From contig JAUIRK010000890.1 of assembly GCA_030549495.1 (NCBI GenBank), positions 290,001 to 354,000 on the forward strand: DNA of 64,000 nucleotides, given 5' to 3'. This stretch comes from Nectonema munidae. Lineage: Eukaryota > Nematomorpha > Nectonematoida > Nectonematidae. Positions 36,801 to 45,965 of this stretch are shown here, piece after piece. Position 1 is the stretch's first letter. Every line of letters starts with the position of its first letter. The translations under genes and the position numbers were made by a program. The notes beneath the pieces were generated by a model. That model did not search any database. It worked only from the letters and a program-made list of their open reading frames with translations, and was not told the DNA's origin.

Positions 36801-39477
36801 GTTTTTTTGTAAACTTACTTACTTAGTTGTCGATAGTGCATTCAAAAAAAGAATATGCGTCCATATTTTGAATCCATAACACATGTTAAAAATGACCATG
36901 ATGGAGAATCGAACCCAGACCAACTGGATCAATACCCTATGCTTCTTATTACAAAAATTTGTTTTATTAAAAAATACTTTTTTGATCGAAAATAGTGCAT
37001 TATTAGAGGGGCTTATTTTTTTTTTATAAAACTTCGCTAGGAAGAGTTTTTTTGAAATTATAGTAGAAAATTTTGAAAAACAGTAAAACATAAAATCAAC
37101 CCTTGTCTAATTCAGCGTTCACTAATTCCAATCATTCATTATCCGTAGAATAAATATTTTTCTTGAAGCTTTTCCTTCTTTTTTCACTGTTGAATGCGAA
37201 AAAATCAAAGATTCGATTTTTTTTAATTTAAAGTAATTTAGCATTGAACGTTTTTGGTAAAATATTTAAGTTATGTTGTTGATATTTCTTAATATTTTTA
37301 TCGTAATTCGGAAAATCAATTTGTCCGGGTTGTGAAAAAACAATGAATTTGCTGTAAAATTTTATGAAGTTTATTAAATACCATAAATTTACAAAAACAG
37401 TACTAATATATTTTACCAACAACATCAGATGCAATTATTATTTTTATTTAAAAAAATTATTTTTTTTCCGTATTCAAAGGTGAAAAGAGGAGGAAATGTT
37501 CAAGAAAAAATTTTTATCTGTACGTATATAATGAAGGCGATTCGGAAAAATGAAGTCCGATTTAAACGTGGGTTGACATTATATTAACTCTATAAAATTT
37601 GACAGTAAAATTATTGTTTTTTTTCACAATTCCGACAATTTCATAATTGGAATAAATTTTTTAAATGATCTCTACGGAGTAATGAGGTTTGAATTTAGAT
37701 TTTCCTTCAAGGAATTGTTAGATAGAGAGGCAGCTTACCAAAGATGTCTTTTAAAATTGTGTTTATCGCCTAATTTTTGAAATTAGTATCAATGACACCT
37801 TTTTTTGAATTTGTAGTGTTCATTTGTGAAAAAATGATATTGACATTTTTGCTTCAAAAAGTTGAATTTAGAGACAATTTTTTTAAATTTATTTCCAGAA
37901 ACCTCAAAATGATTTCTACTACTTTTAGAGAAACTTATGCATGCTATAAAAAGAGGACCACAGAATGGAATGAATTTTCGTTTCCCTACATTCAAATTCG
38001 TGAACTTGAGTTGTGATAAGAGAAAAACGTGGAAAGAAAATGTGTATCATAATCATAACATATTGACTTCAAATCTTATTTTGCAATAAAGGAATTTGAC
38101 AAGGAAAGATATTCGTTGAAGAGACTATAATATAAGAAATGCTTCTTTTTTCAAATTAGTTTTATTTAGCTTTTGCTATTTCAGACATGTTTTTCCAGAT
38201 TTTTTTGTGTCTTGAAATGAATGTCTTTTTTTTGGTATCTCCCTAACACTTTTATTACATTTTAAAACTGAGTCTGCCAACATAATGGGCAGATGGCCTA
38301 GTAGTGGGAGCATAATGTCTTAAAACAAATGGTCTCGGTTCGATCCCTGATCGCGGCTATCCTTACAACCTATCCGGCTATGGAACATTATTATTTCCTT
38401 GGATGAGATACTAACAACCAAAAAACACATTTTTTCATACGAATGTTTACTTAAATAAACGGGAAAGAGACCAATTTAAGGCACTTTATAAGAACTACAG
38501 GGGAAAATACGTATTGTGGTATCAAGAAAAAAATTTCTTTATCATATGGTTAAACAAATCAGATAAAATACCAACAAAATACGCATAGCAACAAAATGCG
38601 AAGAAAAATTATATTTATGGAAGAAACAAAGCCCCTTTCACCCTAACTCTCATCTTAACTATCTAACTCACTAAATCATTAACTAATCATCAATATAATC
38701 AATATCATCAATCAAGTAATTTGCTTTTTAGTTTTTATATTTTAAATTTTTTTTGCGAATTCTCTGACATACGTAGTGTTTAGTTAGAGGACATTTCGTT
38801 GAAAAAATGGCCAAATATTTAAAAAAAATTTTTTTTATTAAATTGGATATATAGATATTAAATCAATTTAATTCAAATAAGAATATACTTGGAGCCAGTC
38901 GCGTAGCCAAAAAATGGAAGTTAGGGGGGGGGGGGCATGCAAAGAATTTAGGGGGGAAGCATATTGGAAATAAAATTATTTGGTGGGGGGCAGAAAAGGT
39001 ATTGGGGGGGGGGGGGGGGGCACTGCCCCCTTGCCCCCCTCTGGCTACGCCCCTGCTTGAAGCGAATTTAAACCAGGACGGCTGGATTAATAACTAACAC
39101 TTCCCCCACTAAGCGACCTTCAGCCTATGTGTTTAACTATATTACTAAATATAAGCTATTGAAAGCATTGTATAAGTATGACTTCCCTTCTCACAACCCC
39201 AAAGCATTAAAGTTAAGGAAAAATGTGAATCAACGCACCTTTTGACATGAATTTGGAAAGATTTTTGGAATTCGTCAAACTTGAGCAATTCCACACTTCA
39301 TTTTTAAATTGTTTTTGACAGTCTTTTATTCCAGTGATGATGCCATTTTGGATCACGTGCATCACCTTCGTATACTTGTAGCACATGTTTCTTTGCTTTC
39401 GCGCCAAATTGGGAATGAATTTGCAAGCTAGCGGACTCATCGACGCAACTGCTTCTTGCGACAATTCCAGTATGTGC
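30663..39477 (-). CDS. Wnt: Wnt secreted ligand (divergent; signal-peptide exon not found)
   Basis: Seen: four exons in descending order, about 39477-39239, 35277-34991, 31924-31660 and 30865-30663, with phases 1, 0 and 1 at the three joins. They encode about 331 residues. Landmarks in order are ACKFIPNLARKQRNMC, DCQKQFKNEVWNCSS with the conserved N-glycosylation site, STRETAF, CSRGFLNCSCD, MNKHNNKVGRK, CACHGLSGSCNLQTCWKSL, LVYIEKSPNFC and the C-terminal domain GRRCN...CCGNGF...CRCTFRWCCHVQCKKC. The serine in CHGLSGSC is the palmitoleoylation site used by Porcupine. Known: Wnts are secreted lipid-modified ligands for Frizzled receptors. Odd: the usual WGGCSDN motif is replaced by NKYCSDFLKVGC, and the signature second residue is Ala rather than Lys/Arg. 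The subfamily is not assigned. The upstream exon with the signal peptide was not found. Confidence 0.93.
30866..31659 (-). other. Wnt intron with SINE copy
   Basis: A 794-bp intron. Part of it (31383-31572) is a tRNA-derived SINE. Nothing else is seen. Confidence 0.8.
31383..31572 (-). mobile_element. tRNA-derived SINE, family B (near full length)
   Basis: On the minus strand it begins GGGAGCATGATG near the 5' end, has a B-box GGGTTCGATTCCT (31516-31504), and continues into a tRNA-unrelated body with AAGGGTATCCGGTCAAGG. Related to the copy at 38285-38420. Confidence 0.7.
31660..31924 (-). CDS. Wnt: Wnt exon with the palmitoleoylation motif
   Basis: Acceptor TTTCTTTCTTAG and donor CATCTAG|GTATGC, phase 0 to phase 1. 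It encodes TLKALTNIRCACHGLSGSC, then NLQTCWKSLTSFVQVSSRLK and ends SPNFCRNNSHLG. The modified serine and its flanking cysteines are present. Confidence 0.95.
31925..34990 (-). other. Wnt intron (3.1 kb)
   Basis: AT-rich. Contains a hAT-type terminus near 34270-34336. Around 34785-34815 there is a short CTAACCCTAACC-containing stretch. No exon is seen. Confidence 0.6.
33960..34336. mobile_element. hAT-type transposon remnant (right end recognisable)
   Basis: The sequence ends GGGCACGGTTGAGAACCACT, then GC; its reverse complement begins GCAGTGGTTCTCAACC, a classic hAT terminus. Inside are GGGCCG and CGCGGCCCTC words typical of these elements. The left end is not clear, so the start is approximate. 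Confidence 0.5.
34991..35277 (-). CDS. Wnt: Wnt exon with STRETAF and HNNKVGRK motifs
   Basis: Acceptor CGTGTTTAG|TT and donor AGAAAG|GTCAGC, phase 1 to phase 0. It encodes STRETAFIHSVISASIAHHI, then ECSRGFLNCSCD, NKYCSDFLKVGC and DAGERH...MNKHNNKVGRK. The extra cysteine in KVGC and loss of the Trp-Gly-Gly motif set it apart from typical Wnts. Confidence 0.95.
35950..36202. mobile_element. palindromic element with 21-bp minisatellite arms
   Basis: The left arm reads ATATATACTATTTTTACTTC and carries units like GTCTTTTTTAAGTTCTAAAA. The right arm carries the same unit in reverse (ACTTAAAAAAGACA) several times and ends AAAATGGTATATATGG. Both ends share the ATATACCATTTTA-type terminus seen at 17449 and 22210. 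The reading frame through it is an artefact of the 21-bp (seven-codon) period. Confidence 0.7.
36870..36950 (-). mobile_element. tRNA-derived SINE fragment
   Basis: On the minus strand it contains GGGTTCGATTCTCCATCATG, an intact B-box, preceded by CCAGTTGGTC. The part after the B-box resembles the piece at 41305-41362. Confidence 0.6.
38285..38420 (+). mobile_element. tRNA-derived SINE with A- and B-box
   Basis: It begins GGGCAGATGGCCTAGTAGTG, where TGGCCTAGTAG fits the pol III A-box, and has a B-box GGTTCGATCCC at 38337-38347. The spacing is tRNA-like, and the downstream body includes ACCTATCCGGCTATGG. It does not fold into a convincing tRNA. Confidence 0.75.
38893..39054. mobile_element. 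MITE with GGCGTAGCCA-type ends and G-runs
   Basis: The left end reads GCCAGTCGCGTAGCCA and the right end TGGCTACGCCCCTGC, an inverted match. The 160-bp interior is rich in G runs. It is a non-autonomous DNA element of a type common in invertebrates. Target duplications were not resolved. Confidence 0.6.
39239..39477 (-). CDS. Wnt: Wnt N-terminal-domain exon (5' limit uncertain)
   Basis: Donor TCAAAAG|GTGCGT at 39239, phase 1, joins exactly to the next exon at 35277. It encodes LACKFIPNLARKQRNMCYKY, then ECQ-like DCQKQFKNEVWNCSSL. The 5' limit is placed at a T-rich AAG acceptor near 39478, but another acceptor could be used. The exon with start codon and signal peptide must lie at higher coordinates. 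Confidence 0.88.
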
Positions 39478-40789
39478 CTTAAAAACCAAGCACATCTGGT
39501 AAATCTATTCACCGTAATTTTTCACAGAAAAATTAAGTTTCTTTTTCTTATTAAAGTAATATGGAAATAGGCAGCTCACACATTAAAAGAATGCCATGTA
39601 ATGGTGTAAGGAATCATTTATGCTATTTACTTCTTGGGGTTTATAGACTTTTTGGCACAGTTCCTTCGGATGCGGCACTTTTTGGCGCTGAAATAATAAT
39701 AAAGCAAAATTGTTTTCATCTGCACTTTTTTTAGAAACTTTTTAAAATCAAACATTACAATATTAAAATAAAACTAAATCATGGCGGATTCAATCAATCC
39801 CCTAAATTCTAAACTATTTATTCAAAAAATTTAAGTTAGAAGTATTATTTTTAATTAATTTGAAAATTATGAGCGATGTTTAAACATGCACATATTCAAT
39901 ATTTTACCTTAAAACAATAATTACTATAATAAAAAATATGATATAAAATGCCTTTTTTTTTGAATAAATATACATGAGATATGAAAGTTAGGTATTTTAG
40001 TATTTTTTACTAAAAAGTGGTAATGAAAATACATTTTTTTTAATTATAATTTCAGCGCCAAAAATTCCCTATCGCCAAACGCATTTCCTATATAACATTT
40101 AATTTTAATATTATTCCCAATACCGATCTAAAATGTGGAAGTAAATTGTTTTAATGATCTCTTTTCATATTATTTCACTCTTTTGATTTCATCTGAGCTT
40201 TTATGTATAGATAGGATAATATTCCGAGAAAAGAAATTTTAAATATTTTTACTTGGTATATGCTTGTATAAATTCACAAAATCTGCTCAAAATAAAGCCA
40301 TAAAATTAAGAAAATTCAATATTTTTAACAAAAATATAATAAAAATATTTTAAATTATTACGTTGCTAAATATACTTAAGAAAAGTTATAATAAAGTTAT
40401 TATTTTGTCAAAAAAACCACACTCAACCAAACTCTTTTTAGCTGTAAAGCATATCAAATAAAAATGATTTTGATTTGACTGTTTTACAAAATTTCGGATT
40501 GGATTTTAAAAAAAATTTTTATTGTAAAATTTTTAAATAAATAAATCAATGAAAATTAAGTGTAAAATATGGAAGTAATAGAAATCTTTCTTGCCAAAAG
40601 AATTGGAAATAACAAAATCATAAATTATGGCATAATTTCAAGGCATTTTCATGATATGATTGACATTTGTATACATGATTGAATTGACATATCAATTGAA
40701 AAATGTGGAAATATAAAGTTATGTATAAACAGATTATTCCTGTTTGCAAGTTTGATGAAAGTTTTAGTGAAGTTTGAGAAAGGGTAGCG

Positions 40790-40960
40790 TGTTTTGCCTG
40801 TAAATCAGCTTAATAAGTGAGCTCATGTATGGATCGCGGTTCGAACCATCTTGACCAATTTAAGACCAAGCAAAGCAGACGACTTTAGTAATTCCTATTT
40901 AATTCCATTTAAAGTAGGAATTCGCCAGCGTTCCCTTTGGGAACATTGGTCGTAAATGGA
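40790..40960 (+). mobile_element. degenerate tRNA-derived SINE
   Basis: Contains a B-box-like GCGGTTCGAACCATC near 40840 and an upstream region of A-box type. Other parts are divergent. Confidence 0.4.
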
Positions 40961-41304
40961 TTAAAGTTATAACCTATGAAGGTTATTGCTATGTCAAAAT
41001 AAATGTGCTCATTTTTTTTAAGAAAACACACAGAAACTTTTTTAATCTGTCTCCCTAATTCACATGCAGAATGGTTTTTCTACAAATGATGACCAATTAT
41101 TTCATTCAGATTTTAGAATCTCAGATCTCGTTATATCAATCGAAAATATTTTAAATATTTTCCTTGTTAGTTCATTTAATTAGTTTGAAATTTAGCTAGT
41201 TAAAAAAATTTATTAGTTAATTTGGTAATAACGTATTTAAATTTGCTAATCTAAATTTTTTAGTTTTCGCTATCGAATCCAAGGAAAATACGCTTGGATA
41301 ACAT

Positions 41305-41362
41305 GCCGGGTGTTAGGGTTGCCACGATGGAGAAATGAATCAGTGCTTCAAACAATATCCCA
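41305..41362 (-). mobile_element. SINE fragment
   Basis: On the minus strand it reads CTGATTCATTTCTCCATCGT, then GGCAACCC, a decayed counterpart of the B-box region at 36870-36950. Confidence 0.4.
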
Positions 41363-41529
41363 ATTTATCCATCATATCTCTGCATTTTCTTTCTCATCTT
41401 TCTTCGATTATATTACATATACCTTTTTTATTTTGTTAGTGGTAATTGAGATTATATTTTATATCTAAACAATCAAGAAATATGTGTGTTTTTTTCTCTT
41501 CAGATATCTTTATTATATATCATATTTTG

Positions 41530-41660
41530 TGTTATTTCATATGAGCGGCTTCAAGGCCTTAGTTACCTTAATTTTGTAAATTTATAACTATGACTTCTCA
41601 TAAAAGATGAACTATTAATTGAATTTCAAATAAATGTCTTCTTCTTCTTCTTCTTAAACT
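41530..41660 (+). mobile_element. possible LINE 3' tail ending in a CTT repeat
   Basis: TTTCAAATAAATGTCTTCTT leads into a CTT repeat. An inverted counterpart with the same AAATAAA-(CTT)n layout lies near 46470-46500. Short 3' microsatellites after such a sequence are usual for CR1/L2-like LINEs. Confidence 0.4.
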
Positions 41661-43322
41661 ATCATGTTTAACATATGTTCTGAATAAACATACTGTAATA
41701 AAGTAGTTGTATATTCATACACTTTTATTAATAAAAAAACAAAATTACCACCATGATGATTCCGTGATGAAAATGAGTATCAAAAAAGTAAGAATGCAAT
41801 GAAAGTTCATTTCAGAAAAAAAATCAATTTCAAACTTTCATTTATGCTTTTTAATTATGGAGTGTGCTTAAAAATAAAGGACGCTTTGTAATTGGCTAAG
41901 CGGCCACATCACTCAAAGATCAATTGTAAATTTGTGGGATTGCGTTTGATAGGTCAGCTTCACATGTCAATCTTTTCATCAATTTCTTCAAGTAGACAAA
42001 CGTGTGCATTATCTCACGTTATCAAAAGTGAATTAAGGTTTACTTGAAAGAGCTTTTTTAATAAAAGCATTTTGCATTCCGATTTAATGTTGTGTTTACG
42101 CACAAAATCTCTCTAACGCAAACTTCATCAGCCAATAGCATTCGAGCATTCCATCTTTCCATCTGCTTTCGAGGTGTAAGCGCTTAATTCTCTTTGTCTT
42201 CTCGCTTCTTGAAAAACTTCACACGGATACACAAATTCCCCGCCCACCATTACAAAGGGAATCGGTCTAGGAAATCAAGAGAGAGTGTGTGTGCGGGTGT
42301 GTATGGAATGACGGTGTAAGCTTTTTCACTTTTTAAAGACTTGATCTTTTTCACGATAAAATAATGATGATAATAATAATAGGGGCAAGGGATAAGCAAT
42401 GGAGTGTAGTGAGAAGCCATTTTACTACATCTGTGCAAAATCATGGTAGCGGCGTTGGGCCTTTTAAAATTGCCCATGTTCAATGTAATTTTATATTATC
42501 AATATATGTTTATTCATTCATTTAAATAGAAATTAAGTTATAAATATAATCTTCTTCTTCTTTCCAAGCACACAGAAATTATTCCCAGGCATGCAAAGTG
42601 CTTCTTCTGCCGCGAAAGATTATAAATATATTTTTATTCTGTTAAATTGGATAATATAGCAATTTTTTAAAAACATTATTGCTAAAATAAAAAGTATTGT
42701 TTTATTAGTATTCAAGTGTTTGCCGTAAAGAAGACAAACTCATTTCTTAGTCTTCGAGAAAACGATGAAAATCTTTGAGATGTATTCAAGGATGTTTGTG
42801 ATCGGAGATGTGAATGCTTTAAACAAATTTAAATGCCTTCAATATGAAATGTTAAAAAACATAAAACTAGTTTACCTTTTGGAAATATTGACTGCATCTA
42901 TTTGAACTCTAAATTCAGAAGAAACATCCGTATTGATTTTTGGACAGGCCGTGTTATTGCACACTAAGTTTTTAAAATTTATTTCATCATTTTAAGCCTT
43001 TTGATATTTTATATTTTTTCCTTTTCAGACTTTAATTTTAATTTTTTTTATTTCTTCAGCCTATAACACTCGTCTCGCAAGTCCTTCAGAAGCAAGAAAT
43101 AGCAACAACGAAATGCATGCAAAACATATCGTTTGCCAGACTAAATTTAATTATTGTTTGATTTAGATTTTAGATGAACTTTCCAGCAAAAAATTAGCAT
43201 AGTTTGTGTAGTCGGTACAAAATATATCAACTCTCAAAAATTAAAAATGAAAGTATGACCCCCAGATTTTTATCCTTTTAATTAATCCGCGTGAGTATAA
43301 ATTTTCCATCCGCGTGATCGTA

Positions 43323-43458
43323 TTAACCCATTAACGACCAGAATAATCAGACTATATCTAATGTAAAGCAGAAGATTTGTATTAAAGAGCTTTGATAAAC
43401 GCAGACGATTTTATTTTTGTAAAGTCGACTATAGTCGACATGGGCGTTAACGGGTTAA
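43323..43458. mobile_element. piggyBac-type MITE with TTAA ends
   Basis: Begins TTAACCCATTAACGACC and ends GGGCGTTAACGGGTTAA, near-perfect inverted repeats of about 17 bp including the TTAA sites at both ends that piggyBac elements use. The 136-bp element also contains a GTCGAC palindrome. A relic of the same family lies near 7480-7610. Confidence 0.75.
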
Positions 43459-43459
43459 A

Positions 43460-43605
43460 GCGTGAGTAGGGTTGGTTAGATGCTGGATTCGATAACTCAA
43501 GGTCTTGGGTTCGATCCCGCATCAAGCCTGCTTTCCTCATAGTTCGATACAAGCGACGCAATTGTGCCTTCTCGATGAAAACACCCAAGGTTACCTTTAC
43601 CTTTA
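43460..43605 (+). mobile_element. tRNA-derived SINE, family A (best copy)
   Basis: Starts about GAGTAGGGTTGGTTAGATGC and has TCTTGGGTTCGATCCCGC with a full B-box. It continues CATCAAGCCTGCTTTCCTCA and ends ACACCCAAGGTTACC with short CTTTA repeats. It lies directly next to the piggyBac-type MITE. Confidence 0.8.
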
Positions 43606-43618
43606 TGCTCTAATTCCT

Positions 43619-43745
43619 CAGAAGTTTTCGAATGTGAAGAAGATTTTTATTAGAATATTTGAAACCTCTGGAATTTTTCGGTAAAAAAATGTCAACACGT
43701 CATCAATGCAGATTGATTTGTAATAGCCTAAAATTTTAGAGAATA
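43619..43745 (+). repeat. dispersed copy of a 125-bp repeat (copy 1)
   Basis: Nearly identical to two tandem copies at 44835-45072. Marker words are AGTTTTCGAATGTGAAGAAG and CACGTCATCAATGCAGATTG. Confidence 0.85.
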
Positions 43746-44834
43746 AGAGGGGATACCTAGCGAAAATGGAAAGGTATTGCACCACAGACCCCGTCTGACT
43801 ACGCTACAGCTATACACCACTTTTTTCTAGACACCATATCAATATTTATAAAAAAAATTTTGAACTTATTTTCTTCTTCTTCATTTTTTTGAACTTATCA
43901 TTGCTCATTAAAAAATGTTATTAAAATAAAAAATGGGGATATTTTTAAATTATAAAAATTTTAAATTTTGATGTGATTTGACAAAATATAGCGACCTCCC
44001 TTTACTTTCACAGCAAAGATTGTATCAAAAAGATATAGCAGTAAAATTATGCGTTCTGACTTGTTTTATTAAAAAACAGAATCTTCTTTGGACATGAGAG
44101 CTGTTAGGAAGTTTTTATAATTTTGCTAGTTTCCAAGTTAAAATTAAAAAACGATTAAATTTACCCAAGTCTTTTTAAAGAGTTTATATCGTGTAGTTTA
44201 ATATTTTGTCCTGGGTTTAAAAAGTGTTCTATACTCTCTTAAAATCAATATTCCAAAATTAAAAAAGTTTTTTTGTTATTTTGAAGACTTATACAAAATT
44301 TTTTAACAAATATGGCTCCTGGGGTCCAAAAAAATTAACTCAATTGTTTGATACTACCATTTTCTGGGGTGAGTCCATTTTTTTTGTTTCAAAGAAAAAA
44401 TCCTCAAATCTTGAAATTTTACATTGTTATCATTTTAATTTTAAGGGTTATAGTCGAGGTTAATATACATCTTTTGTCACTTTACTATTTACTAAGACTA
44501 TTTCATACCATATGTTCCGTAGAGTGAGTGGCTTACTTCCTGTATTAGGAAATCCTAAAACTTCCTACCACAAAGTATAAAGTTGTGGTATTTACAAAAG
44601 TCTCATGCGTTCCCATTTCACTTATAGTGTACTCCATTGCTGTCAGTCAAATACGCAAAAACTTTCCACTCCCCAAAAAAGTCTTTGCAAAAAAATATTT
44701 TTTTTCATACAAATCAAGTTTGCCTTAACAACAACAAGCTTCTGAAACTTCGAGATATTTACTCAAAATCCCATCAGGTTATTCCTTTATAAGTATCAAA
44801 ATTTCTTTCTACTACATATTTTCTCATCGTTTTG

Positions 44835-45075
44835 GATTCCAAAGTTTTCGAATGTGAACAAGATTTTTGTTAGAATATTTGAAACCTCTGAAATTTTTCG
44901 GTAAAAAAATGTCAACACGTCATCAATGCAGATTGATTTGTAATAGCCTAAAATTTTAGAGAATTCCAAAGTTTTCGAATGTGAACAAGATTTTTGTTAG
45001 AATATTTGAAACCTCTGGAATTTTTCGGTAAAAAAAAATGTCTACACGTCATCAATGCAGATTGATTTGTCACTT
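44835..45075 (+). repeat. tandem duplication of the same 125-bp repeat (copies 2 and 3)
   Basis: Two head-to-tail copies, each from CCAAAGTTTTCGAATG to GCAGATTGATTTG. Both lie upstream of LINE coding remnants, so they may be part of the decayed LINE. Confidence 0.85.
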
Positions 45076-45619
45076 TACTATTTACTAAGACTATTTCATA
45101 TATCGACCATTTGTTGTGAAGAGTGAGTGGTAAAGTTTATCATTGATATCCTACAAAATTTGCTCATGAGTTGATTCTGCCATTTTATATAGAGTGCATT
45201 CTTCAATACAAAGGGTTTCATTCAAATGTAGCTCCTTCTGGAACAAAATTTTTTTTTGCTAATACAACTTTTTCTTTGCAGCTTTTCAAGTTCAAAAAAG
45301 TTTTTGCTTCAACTTTGATACCTGAGTACGTAAGTTTTTGTTGTGAAAATGAAGGAAAACTTTTTCGCAGTTTTAAGCTCTTCCATTTTTGTTTTAACGA
45401 TTATTTTTAAAATAGTACCCAAATTTGAAAGATTTTCCTTTGATAAAATCTGTTTGTCTCTTGGATAACACTCATGGAACTCTGTGCCCTTGTGATATCC
45501 ACCTTTTTACTACCTCTAACTAATTTTGTAGTCAGGTGGTATTCAAAATTTGATTTATTGAAAAATGGACTACTTTCACATTTTAAGAGTCAGTTAAGGT
45601 TAATATAACCTTTTTTGTC

Positions 45620-45965
45620 TTTTCTTTAATTTGAGAGATCAAAGAAAGTTTACTAAAAAAGTAGCTGGTGTCCAAGATATGTCAGAACTTAATCTTCTGT
45701 CTCTTCTTTATAGAATTAAAAGACAAAAAATGATAACTATTTATAATATACTGGAGAAAAATATTGACATACAAAGAAAAGTTTTAATACCTCCAATGGC
45801 ATCACGTATTTCTCGATTCAATTCCTTAAAACTTCGACTAGACTCTCATTATGGCACTTTTAGAAAAACTTATTTCACTAAAATTGGAACAATCTAGCTC
45901 AAAATATTGTAGATGCACCAACATTAAATATATTTAAAAATAGATTAGACTTGCCTTAGAGTCAT
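45620..45965 (+). mobile_element. LINE 3' coding end (reverse transcriptase C-terminal tail)
   Basis: Translation begins RKFTKKVAGVQDMSELNLLS, with LLYRIKRQKMITIYNIL and then RFNSLKLRLDSHYGTFRKTY. After a one-base frame change near 45885 it continues WNNLAQNIVDAPTLNIFKNR. This follows the tail of CR1/L2/Jockey-like reverse transcriptases (RRFTKRIPG...L..RR..GDMI..YKIL...W.LP..VV.AP.L..FK..LD). The upstream DNA from about 44280 is probably the rest of the copy, too decayed to read. Confidence 0.75.

Larger units (their letters stand above)
35278..39238 (-). other. Wnt intron (4 kb)
   Basis: Holds the palindromic 21-bp-unit element (35950-36202), SINE pieces (36870-36950 and 38285-38420) and a G-run MITE (38893-39054). 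The remainder is AT-rich with no exon recognised. Confidence 0.7.

Noticed and set aside
43500-43520. tRNA gene
   Set aside because: The B-box is perfect, but the A-box is poor, no cloverleaf can be drawn, and several divergent copies exist. It is a SINE.
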